From Armatimonadetes bacterium UBA1398 (GTDB taxonomy: Bacteria; Armatimonadota; Zipacnadia; UBA1398), in contig DBQI01000039.1 in NCBI GenBank assembly GCA_002305165.1, forward strand, positions 12,358-76,357: a DNA stretch of 64,000 nucleotides, written 5' to 3'. The notes under the pieces are model-generated. The model ran no database searches. It was not told the DNA's origin and saw only the letters and a program-made list of their open reading frames with translations. Positions within the stretch are counted from its first letter, which is position 1. The number at the start of each line of letters is the position of its first letter. Position numbers and translations under genes: made by a program. Positions 44,080-53,206 of this stretch are shown here, in pieces.

Positions 44080-44100
44080 CCGGTTTCGGAGCATAAGGCG

Positions 44101-44133
44101 AGAGGGCCCGACGGCGATGCCGCCGGGCCCTCT
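44101..44133. terminator. Bidirectional terminator hairpin
   Basis: AGAGGGCCCG (44101-44110) pairs with CGGGCCCTCT (44124-44133), with further GC pairs inside. It separates the convergent GH172 gene (stop 44079) and lipoprotein gene (stop 44163). Confidence 0.75.
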
Positions 44134-44162
44134 ACGTCTCAGTCGCTCAGAGAGCGGGTCGC

Positions 44163-44876
44163 CTACTCCGTGAGCGCTTCCTCGGAGGGCTTAGCGGGCT
44201 CGGCCGGCGCCTCCGCGGCCTCGGCCTCCGCCTGCTCGGACATGACCTTCGCCATGAGCTCGCTAATCTGAGCTGTCAAGTCGTCGGCGCGGTTTTGGTC
44301 GTTCAGCAGTATGACCCGGTGCTCGCCGACATCGCTGATCAGCATTTCCACGTCCTCATGGTCGGGAGAGGTGGCTTCGGAGCTCGTCCTGCCCTTCATC
44401 TCCTTGGGCTCGGAGAAGGTCCAGTCGGTCATGTTCTCCTTGGCCCATGCGAGCACATCCTCAAAGGGGTCTTCGGTAACGAACGCGACGGTGGACTTCG
44501 CGGCGGCCTGAATCATGAGATCCATGAACTCCGGCCCAGCCTCGTCGAAACCTGGGGGCGGGTTCTCGTCGCCCATGGCGAGTAGGTCGATCGTGTATGC
44601 CTTGGCGCCCGGGTAGAGGGGGATGCCAGCCTCGGTAGCGATGGCCTCGTCGGCGCCGGCGGTCGTCAGTATCATCTCCTCGCCATCAGGGGAAGCCAGT
44701 ACCAGGGTCTCCTCCGCGTCCTCGGCTGGTTCCTCGGTAGGCTCCGCGGGGCCCGGAGCAGGCGGGGTGGGAGCGGGCACTACAGCAGCGCCACCGTCAT
44801 CCGCTGGCTTGGAACAGCCTACCATGGCGATCCCGACGGCCATAACGGCTACGAACACGAGCAGCAAATACCTCAC
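44163..44876 (-). CDS. Lipoprotein of unknown function
   Basis: 237 residues. GTG 44876 is set by AGGAGGT 8 bp upstream and gives a lipoprotein signal with lipobox MVGC (Cys near 22). A Pro/Ala/Glu linker to about residue 60 leads to a domain beginning EAGIPLYPGAKAYTID, typical of small bacterial lipoproteins that follow a linker with a conserved -Y-PGA- motif. It continues with VAFVTEDPFEDVLAWAKENM, and ends in an Ala/Glu coiled tail. Function is unknown. Its upstream region, shared with the divergent GH2 gene, holds a long perfect inverted repeat. Confidence 0.75.
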   Translation of the reverse strand: MRYLLLVFVAVMAVGIAMVGCSKPADDGGAAVVPAPTPPAPGPAEPTEEPAEDAEETLVLASPDGEEMILTTAGADEAIATEAGIPLYPGAKAYTIDLLAMGDENPPPGFDEAGPEFMDLMIQAAAKSTVAFVTEDPFEDVLAWAKENMTDWTFSEPKEMKGRTSSEATSPDHEDVEMLISDVGEHRVILLNDQNRADDLTAQISELMAKVMSEQAEAEAAEAPAEPAKPSEEALTE

Positions 44877-44932
44877 GCAATCGACCTCCTGTGATGTGCT
44901 TATTCGGCCCAACGCGGGCCGCTGTCGCCTAC

Positions 44933-44981
44933 CAATGAAGGCTTGAGGCACGCACGAGACCTGCGTGCCTCAAGCCCATTG
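44933..44981. repeat. Long inverted repeat in divergent intergenic region
   Basis: A perfect 14-bp stem (44941-44954 with 44962-44975) surrounds a seven-base loop. CAATG (44933-44937) and CATTG (44977-44981) extend it after a small asymmetric bulge. It lies upstream of both flanking genes (44876 minus, 45086 plus), where a simple terminator would not be expected. Confidence 0.8.
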
Positions 44982-45085
44982 TGCCATTGACTCGAGGTAC
45001 GCGCCACCGGACACGGTAGGGAACGTGCGGCCCCGTGACGTATTGGTGTACTCGCACTGCTCGACGCACCCGACTGGAGGCTTCT

Positions 45086-47791
45086 GTGAACACAAAGACC
45101 CCTCGAGCCGAGTACCCTCGGCCTCATCTCATTCGCGACGACACCCCCGGTGAGGGCTGGCTGAGCCTGAACGGGCCCTGGAGCTTCCGGTTCGGCGACC
45201 CCGACGGGTGGGATGGGGCGTCGCCCGTCAATCCCGAGGGCTGCGATCGACAGATCGTGGTCCCCTTTCCGTGGGAGTCGTTCGCCGCGTGGGGCGAGGA
45301 CCGCCCGGGATCGCGGGACTTCAATGAGTCGTACCTGAGCCCGCATCACTACCTGGATCCCGCCGACGCGACCCTCGAGGATGGCCGCTACCGGCAGGCG
45401 CCTCGCCAGACGGTTGGCTGGTACGCGAGGACTGTGGCGGTTCCGGAGGCCATGCGGGGGCAGCGCGTCTTCCTCGTCATCGGGGCGCTCGATTACTACG
45501 GGACCGTCTGGGTTGGCGGGAAGAAGGTCGCGGAGCACGAGGGGGGATACCTGCCCTTCGAGGTGGACGTGACGGACCGGATCGGGCCCGACGGCGCCCT
45601 CGATGTCGTCATCCGGGCCGAAGACCCACAGGACCACCTCGACCAACCCGCGGGCAAGCAGATCGGCTGGTACGAGCGCACCAGCGGCATCTGGCAGCCG
45701 GTCTGGATCGAGGCGCGGCCTATGGCGCATGTGACGGGTTCGCGGATCGCGCCCGATGTGGCCGGCGAGCGGGTCTCGGTCCGCGTGGCCCTCGGCGGGG
45801 ACCTCAGCGCGGCCAGCGATCTCGAGGCGCAGGTGATCGACCAGGAGGGCGACCTCATCGCGTCGGTGACGGCGGAGGCATCGCCCGATATCGAGTTCGC
45901 GGTACCGGTGCCGTCGCCGATCCTCTGGGAGCCGGAGGCGCCCTACCGCTACACCCTTCGCGTCCTCCTGCGCCACGGCGGGGAGGTCGTGGATCGGGTC
46001 GACGCGCCTTTCGGGATGCGGTCCGTCGATGCCGGACCACTTCCGGGAACCGATACCCAGGTCGTTCGCCTGAACGGCAAGCCCATCTACCTTCGCGGCG
46101 TACTGGCCCAGAACTTCAACCCCTTCGGCGTCTACACGTACCCCTCGGTGGCGATGATGAGATCGGACATCGAGCGTGCCAAGGCGGCGGGGTTCAACAT
46201 GATCCGCATCCACATCAAGATCGAGGATCCCGTCTTCCTCGACCTTGCCGATGAGCTGGGCTGCCTGATCATGTACGACCTCCCCAACTGCGGACGGCTC
46301 ACGGATCTCTCAAAGGCCCGCTGGGAGGCGACACTCCGCGGGGCGATGGAGCGGGACTTCAACCACCCGTCGATCTTCGCGTGGGTGCTCTTCAACGAGA
46401 CCTGGGGCCTCGGGGGGATGGAGTACCGCGAGGACAAGGCCGCGCAGGAGTGGGTCCGCTCGATGGTGCGCTTCGCCCGCGGCCTCGACCCCACCCGGCT
46501 CGTCGAGGACAACTCGCCGTGCCTCTACGACCACGTGGAGACGGACATCAACTCGTGGCACTTCTACATCAACGACCAGGTGAAGGCGGAAGCGCACATC
46601 GCCGAGGTGGTCGCCCATACCTTCCCCGGGTCCACCTTCAACTACGTGAGAGGCAACGCGCAGACCGGCGCGCCGCTCATGAACAGCGAGTACGGGGGCA
46701 TCGACGCCGGCGCGGGGGACCGGGACGTGTCGTGGTGCTTCCACCATCTGACGAACGCGCTGCGGAAGCACGAGATCGTCTGTGGCTACATCTACACCGA
46801 GCTGCAGGACATCGAGTGGGAGCGCAACGGGCTCCTGAACTACGACCGCGCGCCCAAGGAGTTTGGGTACGATCCGTCCTTCATCAACGGATGGGACTGC
46901 CTCGTGCTGGATGCCCCCCTTGGGACGACCGCGGAGGTCGGCACGCGGGTTCGCATCCCGGCCCTGGCTAGCATCTTCTCCCGCGAGGAGATCCCTGCCA
47001 CGAGGCTGTGTTGGCAGGTAGACCTCTGCGACGCCCTGGGACGGACGAAGCAAGCCGTCTCCGAGGGCTCATGCGACGTCGCCGCCAGCCCCTACCGGGT
47101 GACTCCCCTGGGGGAGATCGCCTTCGAGATGCCCTCGGAGCCGGGCCTGGCGAGGCTCGTCGCGTGGATCGAGTCCGGCGACGGCGTCATCCTGGCCCGG
47201 AACTGGGTCTACCGCGCGGTGGGAGCGTGGCGGGGCGATGACGCGGTGCTGCCTCTCGAGGCGGCGGAGTGGGAGGGCTTCGCGGGACTCCACGACGAGG
47301 ATGGACTCTGGGCCGGCGGCTCGGGCAGCGGCAGCGTCGTCTACAGGGCGCAACTGCCGGCCGAGGCGGCCCAAGCGGGCCAGATCACCCTGCTGGCGGA
47401 GCTGTCGGCCTGGCGGCCGGGGTACAAGCAGACGGACGGGGAGACCACGTCGACGGACGTGACAGTCATCGCGAACGGCCAGGAGATCGACTGCATCACC
47501 CTGCCCGACTCCCCCTGCGACAGCCGGGGAGCGTTGAGCGGCATCGCGGGCAAGCCGTGCAAGTATGGCTACCGCGTGGAGGTCCCCATCAAGGGCGGCC
47601 AGTTGCGGTCGGTCTTCTCCAGGGCGCCGGAGGTTGAAGTGCGCTTCCAGGTCAAGGCGGACGCCCAGAACGTCGGTGGCCTCTGCGTCTACGAGAGCAC
47701 TGCCGGGAGGTATCCCTTCGGACCGTGTCTCATCATGGGTGAGGTGAAGGTCGAGACCCCCCCGATACCGCCCCGACCGAAGGGGAGATAG
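45086..47791 (+). CDS. GH2-family glycoside hydrolase, cytoplasmic
   Basis: 901 residues. GTG 45086 is supported by GGAGG 5 bp upstream. The GH2 order is clear: sugar-binding domain (WLSLNGPWSFRFGDPDGW, near residue 30; VGWYARTV near 110; GALDYYGTVWVGGKKVAEHEGG near 135), Ig-like domain (about 220-320), then the TIM barrel (about 325-620). Acid/base Glu is in VLFNETWG (near 436) and the nucleophile Glu in MNSEYGG (near 534). C-terminal beta domains follow, one jelly-roll-like. There is no signal peptide, so it probably acts on imported oligosaccharides. Beta-galactosidase, glucuronidase or mannosidase specificity cannot be told apart here. Confidence 0.9.
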   Translation: MNTKTPRAEYPRPHLIRDDTPGEGWLSLNGPWSFRFGDPDGWDGASPVNPEGCDRQIVVPFPWESFAAWGEDRPGSRDFNESYLSPHHYLDPADATLEDGRYRQAPRQTVGWYARTVAVPEAMRGQRVFLVIGALDYYGTVWVGGKKVAEHEGGYLPFEVDVTDRIGPDGALDVVIRAEDPQDHLDQPAGKQIGWYERTSGIWQPVWIEARPMAHVTGSRIAPDVAGERVSVRVALGGDLSAASDLEAQVIDQEGDLIASVTAEASPDIEFAVPVPSPILWEPEAPYRYTLRVLLRHGGEVVDRVDAPFGMRSVDAGPLPGTDTQVVRLNGKPIYLRGVLAQNFNPFGVYTYPSVAMMRSDIERAKAAGFNMIRIHIKIEDPVFLDLADELGCLIMYDLPNCGRLTDLSKARWEATLRGAMERDFNHPSIFAWVLFNETWGLGGMEYREDKAAQEWVRSMVRFARGLDPTRLVEDNSPCLYDHVETDINSWHFYINDQVKAEAHIAEVVAHTFPGSTFNYVRGNAQTGAPLMNSEYGGIDAGAGDRDVSWCFHHLTNALRKHEIVCGYIYTELQDIEWERNGLLNYDRAPKEFGYDPSFINGWDCLVLDAPLGTTAEVGTRVRIPALASIFSREEIPATRLCWQVDLCDALGRTKQAVSEGSCDVAASPYRVTPLGEIAFEMPSEPGLARLVAWIESGDGVILARNWVYRAVGAWRGDDAVLPLEAAEWEGFAGLHDEDGLWAGGSGSGSVVYRAQLPAEAAQAGQITLLAELSAWRPGYKQTDGETTSTDVTVIANGQEIDCITLPDSPCDSRGALSGIAGKPCKYGYRVEVPIKGGQLRSVFSRAPEVEVRFQVKADAQNVGGLCVYESTAGRYPFGPCLIMGEVKVETPPIPPRPKGR

Positions 47792-47801
47792 GACGGACTC
47801 A

Positions 47802-50078
47802 ATGGGTAGACAGAAAGCCGCGAGCCGCAGGATGGGGCTCGGAGCCATCGTGGTCCTTCTGTGTTGCGTTGGCGCGGCCTATGCGCAGGGCGGCAGCGTC
47901 GTCAGCGTCGTCGATGAGGACGGAATGATGAGGGATATCGTGAACCTGGAGCCGGACCAGCGGCGCATCGAGAGCCGGCAGTGGGCGGCTGTTGAGTGGA
48001 GCCTGCCACTGCGGAGCGACCCGGACCTCAACCCGTACGACACGCTCCAGATCGTCGTGGACGTGGTTCTGACCGCCCCGTCAGGAGCCCAGCTCACCGT
48101 GCCCGCTTTCTGGTACGAGGGCTTCGAGCGGTCGCGCGAGGGCGACGCCGAGGTCCTGACGCCCACGGGCGTCGCGGAGTGGCGCGTACGCTTCACGCCG
48201 ACCGAGGCCGGGGAGTACAGCTCCGAGGTACACGTGGGTGTCCCCGCCCTGGGCCACGCCGAGGCGCCCGGCCCGACCCTCGAGGTGGCGGCGGCTCTGG
48301 GCCGCGGGTTCATCCGGGTCAACGACGCGAACCGGCGGTACTTCGTCTTCGATGACGGCACGCCGTACTTCGCCCTCGGGCACAACGTCTGCTGGCCCAA
48401 CGCCGTGAGCATCACCTACGACTACGACGACTACTACGCGACCATGGCGGCGGCGGGGGAGTCGTACAGCCGGCTCTGGCTCGGCCCCGGCTGGAGCCCC
48501 TTCTCGCTCCAGCATGACGACGCTCTGGAGGACTTCGACCAGAGATCCGCGTGGCGGCTCGATTACGTTCTTGATCTGGCGGAGTCCAATGGCCTGTACG
48601 TCATGCTGTGCTTCGAGAGCTTCAACTACCTCCGCAAGTCGGACCCCTACCCCTCCTGGGACCAGACGCCCTACCGCGCCGAGGCGGGCGGCCCGATCTC
48701 GGAGCCGGCGGAGTTCTTCACGAACGACGAGGCGACGCGCTGGTTCCAGAATCGCCTCCGCTACGTGATCGCTCGAGTCGGCCACTCGCCGCATGTGCTC
48801 TCGTGGCAGTTCTGGAACGAGGTGGACCTCACCGAGGGGTATGACGGCGACGTGGTGGGCACGTGGCACCAGGAGATGGCTGAGTTCGTGAAGCAGATCG
48901 ATGTCTACGGCCACCTGGTGACCACCAGCTTCGCCAACACGGTCGGCGACCCCAGGGTGTGGAGCGTGGAGGAGCTGGACTACGTCCAGTCTCACAACTA
49001 CGGAGCGCCGGACATCACGGACGTCATGAGGCACTCCTCAGCGAAGGCGGAGCTCTACGGACGGCCTCACATGTTCGGCGAGTTCGGCGCCGACTCCATG
49101 GCCGGGTACCTCGACCAGGACACCGAGGGGTACCATCTCCATGAGGGCATCTGGGCCTCCACCATGTCGGGAGACGCGGGCAGCGCCTCGCTCTGGTGGT
49201 GGGACAACTACATCCGCCCTCGAAACCTCTATCATCACTTCCGCGCCCTGAGGGAGTTCATCGATGGCGCCCCCATGGACGGCGCGGAGTTCGGGCCCAT
49301 CGAGATCGGCGCGGTTAGCTACGATGAGGAGCCGCCCGCGTCGGACGAGCCCGTCACCATTCAGGGCACTGCGCTCTGGTACGACGCAGAGCCGCTGGAG
49401 ATCGAGCTGGGCGAGGAGATTCCCCTGCCAGACGCGGCGCATCTGCCTAGCTTCCTGCACGGCACGCGGAACCACCCGGACATGCACAACCCCCTCACCC
49501 TGCGCTTCGCGGCGCGTGAGCCGCTGACCATCGGCGTGCGCGTCGCGGGCGTCAGCGGCCACGGCGGCGCGGCCCTGCGGGTGCTTCTCAACGGCGAGGA
49601 AGCGCTGTACCAGGAGTTCGCGGACAACCTCCCCGATGACAACGAGACCATGACTCAGTACGACGGGGTGTACCGAGTGGAAGTCCCCGCCGGCGAGCAT
49701 CGCGTCACTATCGAGAACCCCGGCAACGACTGGTTCGGTTTCGCGATCCTCCTCGAGGGGGCGTCGGCGCCCGTCCCCGCGACGCCGCCGGCACGGATCC
49801 TGGGGATCGGCGATGGCCGCTTCGGCTACCTCTGGATCCGTCACCGAGACGCTGGCTGGCGGTCGCTCGTTCGTGATGACGGGCATCCGAGCCCCCTCCC
49901 CTCCGGCGTCGTTCGGCTCCCCAACTGGACCGACGGAAGCTACACGGTGGAGTGGTTCGACACGTGGAGTGGCGAGGTGACGAACACCCTCCAGGCTACG
50001 GCGACAGGCGGAGAGCTCGAGGCGCCGATGCCCCCGGTGACAGTGGACGTGGCGATCAGGGTGCGGCCAGAGGCCTAG
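47802..50078 (+). CDS. Secreted DUF5060 plus GH-A TIM-barrel glycoside hydrolase
   Basis: 758 residues, 10 bp after the GH2 gene. A signal peptide ends near residue 28 (VVLLCCVGAAYAQ). Residues 45-160 are a DUF5060-type Ig-like domain (WAAVEWSLPL, FWYEGFERSREG, WRVRFTPTEAGEY). Residues 165-490 are a GH5-like barrel: YFVFDDGTPYFALGHNVCW, YSRLWLGPGW, the acid/base Glu in LSWQFWNEVDL (near 340) and the nucleophile Glu in MFGEFGADS (near 427). C-terminal beta domains include a likely carbohydrate-binding module (VRVAGVSGHGGAALRVLLNGEE). Such proteins are usually endo-acting on plant or algal polysaccharides. The pair probably works outside (this gene) and inside (GH2) the cell. Confidence 0.85.
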   Translation: MGRQKAASRRMGLGAIVVLLCCVGAAYAQGGSVVSVVDEDGMMRDIVNLEPDQRRIESRQWAAVEWSLPLRSDPDLNPYDTLQIVVDVVLTAPSGAQLTVPAFWYEGFERSREGDAEVLTPTGVAEWRVRFTPTEAGEYSSEVHVGVPALGHAEAPGPTLEVAAALGRGFIRVNDANRRYFVFDDGTPYFALGHNVCWPNAVSITYDYDDYYATMAAAGESYSRLWLGPGWSPFSLQHDDALEDFDQRSAWRLDYVLDLAESNGLYVMLCFESFNYLRKSDPYPSWDQTPYRAEAGGPISEPAEFFTNDEATRWFQNRLRYVIARVGHSPHVLSWQFWNEVDLTEGYDGDVVGTWHQEMAEFVKQIDVYGHLVTTSFANTVGDPRVWSVEELDYVQSHNYGAPDITDVMRHSSAKAELYGRPHMFGEFGADSMAGYLDQDTEGYHLHEGIWASTMSGDAGSASLWWWDNYIRPRNLYHHFRALREFIDGAPMDGAEFGPIEIGAVSYDEEPPASDEPVTIQGTALWYDAEPLEIELGEEIPLPDAAHLPSFLHGTRNHPDMHNPLTLRFAAREPLTIGVRVAGVSGHGGAALRVLLNGEEALYQEFADNLPDDNETMTQYDGVYRVEVPAGEHRVTIENPGNDWFGFAILLEGASAPVPATPPARILGIGDGRFGYLWIRHRDAGWRSLVRDDGHPSPLPSGVVRLPNWTDGSYTVEWFDTWSGEVTNTLQATATGGELEAPMPPVTVDVAIRVRPEA

Positions 50079-50186
50079 GGGGGTACTCGAAGGACGGGAC
50101 AGGATGCAGGGCGCGGAGCCACGCTCACGCCCCGCTCAATGAGGCGATTCACGATGGGATGGCTAACGCACGCCACGCGGGTCCCT

Positions 50187-50214
50187 TTGGGGCGCCGCCC
50201 ACCCGTGCTATTAT
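50187..50214 (+). promoter_or_regulatory. Candidate promoter of the heme operon
   Basis: TATTAT (50209-50214) is preceded by TG one base upstream, an extended -10. TTGGGG (50187-50192) lies 16 bp before it as a weak -35. This would give a leader of about 50-60 bases before the hemA start at 50275. Confidence 0.5.
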
Positions 50215-50274
50215 TAGCCGGGTCGAACTTCGATGCCCCTGCTTGCGGCGGCGGGCTGCGCACGGGAAGACACC

Positions 50275-51633
50275 TTGGAAGTCAGTGTTGTCGGGCTAAG
50301 CCACAAGACGGCGGATCTCAGTGTGCGCGATCGCGCGTCGATCAGCGTGCCCGAGGTCGCTGCCCGTCTGACGGAGGCCGCGGACAGCCCTGGGATCGCT
50401 GAAGCCCTGCTCCTGAGCACCTGCAACCGCTCGGAGCTCTACCTGGTCTCGAACAACGGCTCCCGTATGGCCGCCGAGGATGCCTTCGCCCGGGCGCATC
50501 GGCTCCCCCTCGAAGAGGTCCGGGGTCACCTTTACGTCCACCGGAACCTCGATGCGGTGCGGCACTTCTGCGCCGTGGCCGCGGGGATCGACAGCATGGT
50601 TGTGGGCGAGCATGAGATCATGGCCCAGATCAAGCAGGCCGTGGGACTGGGCAAGCGGGCGGGCACGGTCAAGACGACCCTTGGCCGGCTGGCCAACAAG
50701 GCCCTCGCGGCGGGCAAGCGAGTCCGCACGGAGACGAAGCTCGGCGAGGGGTTCGTGTCGGTTGCCTCGGTGGCCGTAGGGCTCGCCGAGGAAGTGTTCG
50801 GTGACCTTGCGAACGCCCGGCTGCTGCTTCTCGGCGCCGGTCAGAACAGCGAGCTGATCGCCGAACGCCTCCACGCGGCCGGGGCCCGCTCGATCATCGT
50901 CAGCAACCGGAACTACGAGCGAGCGCGGGATCTGGCGAGCCGCTTCGACGGCCAGGCCGTCAGATTCGACGACTTCCCTAGTGAACTCGCGAAGGCGGAC
51001 ATCGTCATCGCCTCCACCCACGCGCCGCACGCGGTGATCACGGCGGAGCAGGTGCGCGCCGTGCTTCGCGACCGACAGAGGCAGCCCATGTTCGTGATCG
51101 ACCTCTCGGTGCCCCGGAATGTCGACCCGGAGGTCGGGCAGATCCACGGGGTGCGCCTCTACGACCTGGACGGCTTGAACCAGTTCCTGCGGACAACCCG
51201 GGAACAGCGGACGTCGGAGGTGCCTCGGGCCCAGGAGATCATCGAGCGCGAAGCCCGGGAGTTCCTGGTGTGGATGAGGTCACGGGAGATCGTTCCCATC
51301 ACTTTGACGATCCTAGATGCGGCCGAGGCGCTGCGGGCCGAGGAGATGCAGGCCTTCCTCGCCGAGACGACCAACCTCACGACTCGGCAGGAGCGGGCAG
51401 TCGAGCGCCTGACGCGCAGACTCGTACACCGCCTCCTCCGCGTCCCCCTCGACCAGCTGCGGGAGCTCGCCTGCACGCCCGAGGGCGCGCACAACGTGGA
51501 GGTTGTCAAGTCTCTGTTCGGGGTCGAGGTCGCCGCCGGCGCCGCGGATCCCGTCGAGGTCGAGGTCGATGGCGACGACCTGGGCGAGGACGACTCGGAG
51601 GCAACCGACGAGACCTCCGCCAAGGCGGGTTGA
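50275..51633 (+). CDS. hemA: Glutamyl-tRNA reductase
   Basis: 452 residues. Reduces glutamyl-tRNA to glutamate-1-semialdehyde, the first step of the C5 tetrapyrrole pathway. TTG 50275 was chosen because it yields the usual N-terminus (MEVSVVGLSHKTA) with GGGAAGA just upstream; ATG 50233 has no ribosome site. The catalytic Cys is in LLSTCNRSELY (near residue 47), followed by VVGEHEIMAQIKQA, the NADPH domain LLLGAGQNSELIAERL, and IDLSVPRNVDPEV. A C-terminal helical dimerisation domain ends in an unusual acidic tail of about 30 residues. It heads the ten-gene heme cluster. Confidence 0.95.
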   Translation: MEVSVVGLSHKTADLSVRDRASISVPEVAARLTEAADSPGIAEALLLSTCNRSELYLVSNNGSRMAAEDAFARAHRLPLEEVRGHLYVHRNLDAVRHFCAVAAGIDSMVVGEHEIMAQIKQAVGLGKRAGTVKTTLGRLANKALAAGKRVRTETKLGEGFVSVASVAVGLAEEVFGDLANARLLLLGAGQNSELIAERLHAAGARSIIVSNRNYERARDLASRFDGQAVRFDDFPSELAKADIVIASTHAPHAVITAEQVRAVLRDRQRQPMFVIDLSVPRNVDPEVGQIHGVRLYDLDGLNQFLRTTREQRTSEVPRAQEIIEREAREFLVWMRSREIVPITLTILDAAEALRAEEMQAFLAETTNLTTRQERAVERLTRRLVHRLLRVPLDQLRELACTPEGAHNVEVVKSLFGVEVAAGAADPVEVEVDGDDLGEDDSEATDETSAKAG

Positions 51634-51671
51634 GCACGGCCCACTCGGACGCGAACTCGGGGGATGCGGAC

Positions 51672-53192
51672 TTGGCGATCGGCACTGTCTACCTGGTCGG
51701 GGCCGGCCCTGGCGACCCCGGGCTCATCACCGTCAAGGGTCTGTCCCGCCTGAGGGCATCCGATGTCATCGTCTACGACCGGCTCGTCAGCCAGGAGATC
51801 CTCAGCCACGCCCCCGAGGGGGCCGAGCTGATCTACTGTGGCAAGAGGCCCAACCACCACGCGATGAGCCAGGACGACATCAACGCCTGCCTCGTGGAGA
51901 AGGCTCTTGCCGGTCATACCGTCTGCCGGCTCAAGGGCGGCGATCCCACCGTCTTCGGTCGGGGTGGGGAGGAGGCCCTGGAGCTTCGCGCCCACGGCAT
52001 CCCCTTCGAGATCGTGCCTGGGATCACATCGGCGATCGCGGCGGGGGGCTATGCGGGCGTTCCTGTCACCCTCCGGGGGGTGGCCTCCAGCTTCGCCGTC
52101 GCGACGGGCCACGAGGACCCCACCAAGGAGGAGGCCGCTGTCGACTGGCGCCGGCTTGCGACGGCGACTGACACCCTGGTCATCCTCATGGGGGTGGGCG
52201 GCTTCGACGCCATCGCCCAGGAGCTCATCGCGGGTGGGCGAGATGGCGCGACCCCCATCGCATTCATATCCTGGGCCACCCATCCCAGGCAACGAACCTT
52301 CGTGAGCACTCTGAGCCGCGGCGCCGAGGATATCGCGACCCACGGGATAGAGGCCCCCGCGGTCATCGTGGTCGGCGAGGTGGTGCGGTCCGCCGAGGCG
52401 CTGAGTTGGTTCGAGAGGCGGCCCCTGGCGGGGAAGCGCGTGCTGGTTACGCGGACCCGCGACCAGGCGAGCGAGGTCAGCCGGCTTCTGGAAGAGCAAG
52501 GCGCCGTGCCCGTTGAGCTGCCGATGATCCGTATTGTCGAGCCAGAGGACTGGGGCCCATTCGACCGGGCCGTCGATGAGATCGCGACCTACGACTGGCT
52601 GGTGCTCAGCAGCGCCAACGGTGTTCGGGCCATGCGAGACCGATTGCTCGCGCGCGGCCTCGACGTCCGAGCCCTGGCAGGGCCGAAGGTGGCCGCCGTG
52701 GGCGTGAAGACGGCGGAGGAGCTCCAAGCGCTGGGCCTGCGGGTGGATGTCTGCCCGGATCGGTACGTGGCCGAGGATCTCGCCGAAGCCCTCGTTTCCG
52801 AGGGGATCGCGGGCAAGCGGATCCTCCTCGCCCGTGCCGCCGAGGGGCGTGATGTCGTCGTGCTGCGCGCAAGGGAGGTCGGCGCGACGGTCAACGACAC
52901 TCCGGTCTACCGCACGGTACCCGTTCAGGAGTACGATGAGAGAGTGATCGGCGACCTGCTTGCGGGCAGGATCGATGTCGTGACCTTCGCCAGTTCCTCC
53001 ACCGTCCGGTTCTTCCTGGACGTCCTGGGGCGGGAGCGGGCGCTGGAGGCCCTCGAGGGGGCCCGTGTCGCGTGTATCGGCCCGATCACCGAGGCGACGG
53101 CCACCGAGGCGGGTATCCGCGTGGATGTCCAGCCGGCCGAGCACACGGTCGAGGCTATGGTGGCGGCCATTGTGGAGTCATATCGGCGCTAG
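51672..53192 (+). CDS. cobA-hemD: Uroporphyrinogen-III C-methyltransferase / uroporphyrinogen-III synthase fusion
   Basis: 506 residues from TTG 51672 (GGGGGA 7 bp upstream; product MAIGTVYLVGAGPGDPG). TTG 51630, overlapping the hemA stop, is an alternative giving 14 more residues. Residues 1-245 are the SAM-dependent methyltransferase (SUMT) making precorrin-2: VYLVGAGPGDPGLITVKG, RLKGGDPTVFGRGGEE and ITSAIAAGGYAGVPVT. Residues 253-506 are HemD, which closes and inverts the tetrapyrrole ring: LAGKRVLVTRTRDQASEV, LVLSSANGVRAM, VTFASSSTVRFFLD. Such fusions are known in Firmicutes and others. One protein thus makes uroporphyrinogen III and carries it toward siroheme. Confidence 0.93.
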   Translation: MAIGTVYLVGAGPGDPGLITVKGLSRLRASDVIVYDRLVSQEILSHAPEGAELIYCGKRPNHHAMSQDDINACLVEKALAGHTVCRLKGGDPTVFGRGGEEALELRAHGIPFEIVPGITSAIAAGGYAGVPVTLRGVASSFAVATGHEDPTKEEAAVDWRRLATATDTLVILMGVGGFDAIAQELIAGGRDGATPIAFISWATHPRQRTFVSTLSRGAEDIATHGIEAPAVIVVGEVVRSAEALSWFERRPLAGKRVLVTRTRDQASEVSRLLEEQGAVPVELPMIRIVEPEDWGPFDRAVDEIATYDWLVLSSANGVRAMRDRLLARGLDVRALAGPKVAAVGVKTAEELQALGLRVDVCPDRYVAEDLAEALVSEGIAGKRILLARAAEGRDVVVLRAREVGATVNDTPVYRTVPVQEYDERVIGDLLAGRIDVVTFASSSTVRFFLDVLGRERALEALEGARVACIGPITEATATEAGIRVDVQPAEHTVEAMVAAIVESYRR

Positions 53193-53206
53193 AAAGTGGG
53201 AACCCC

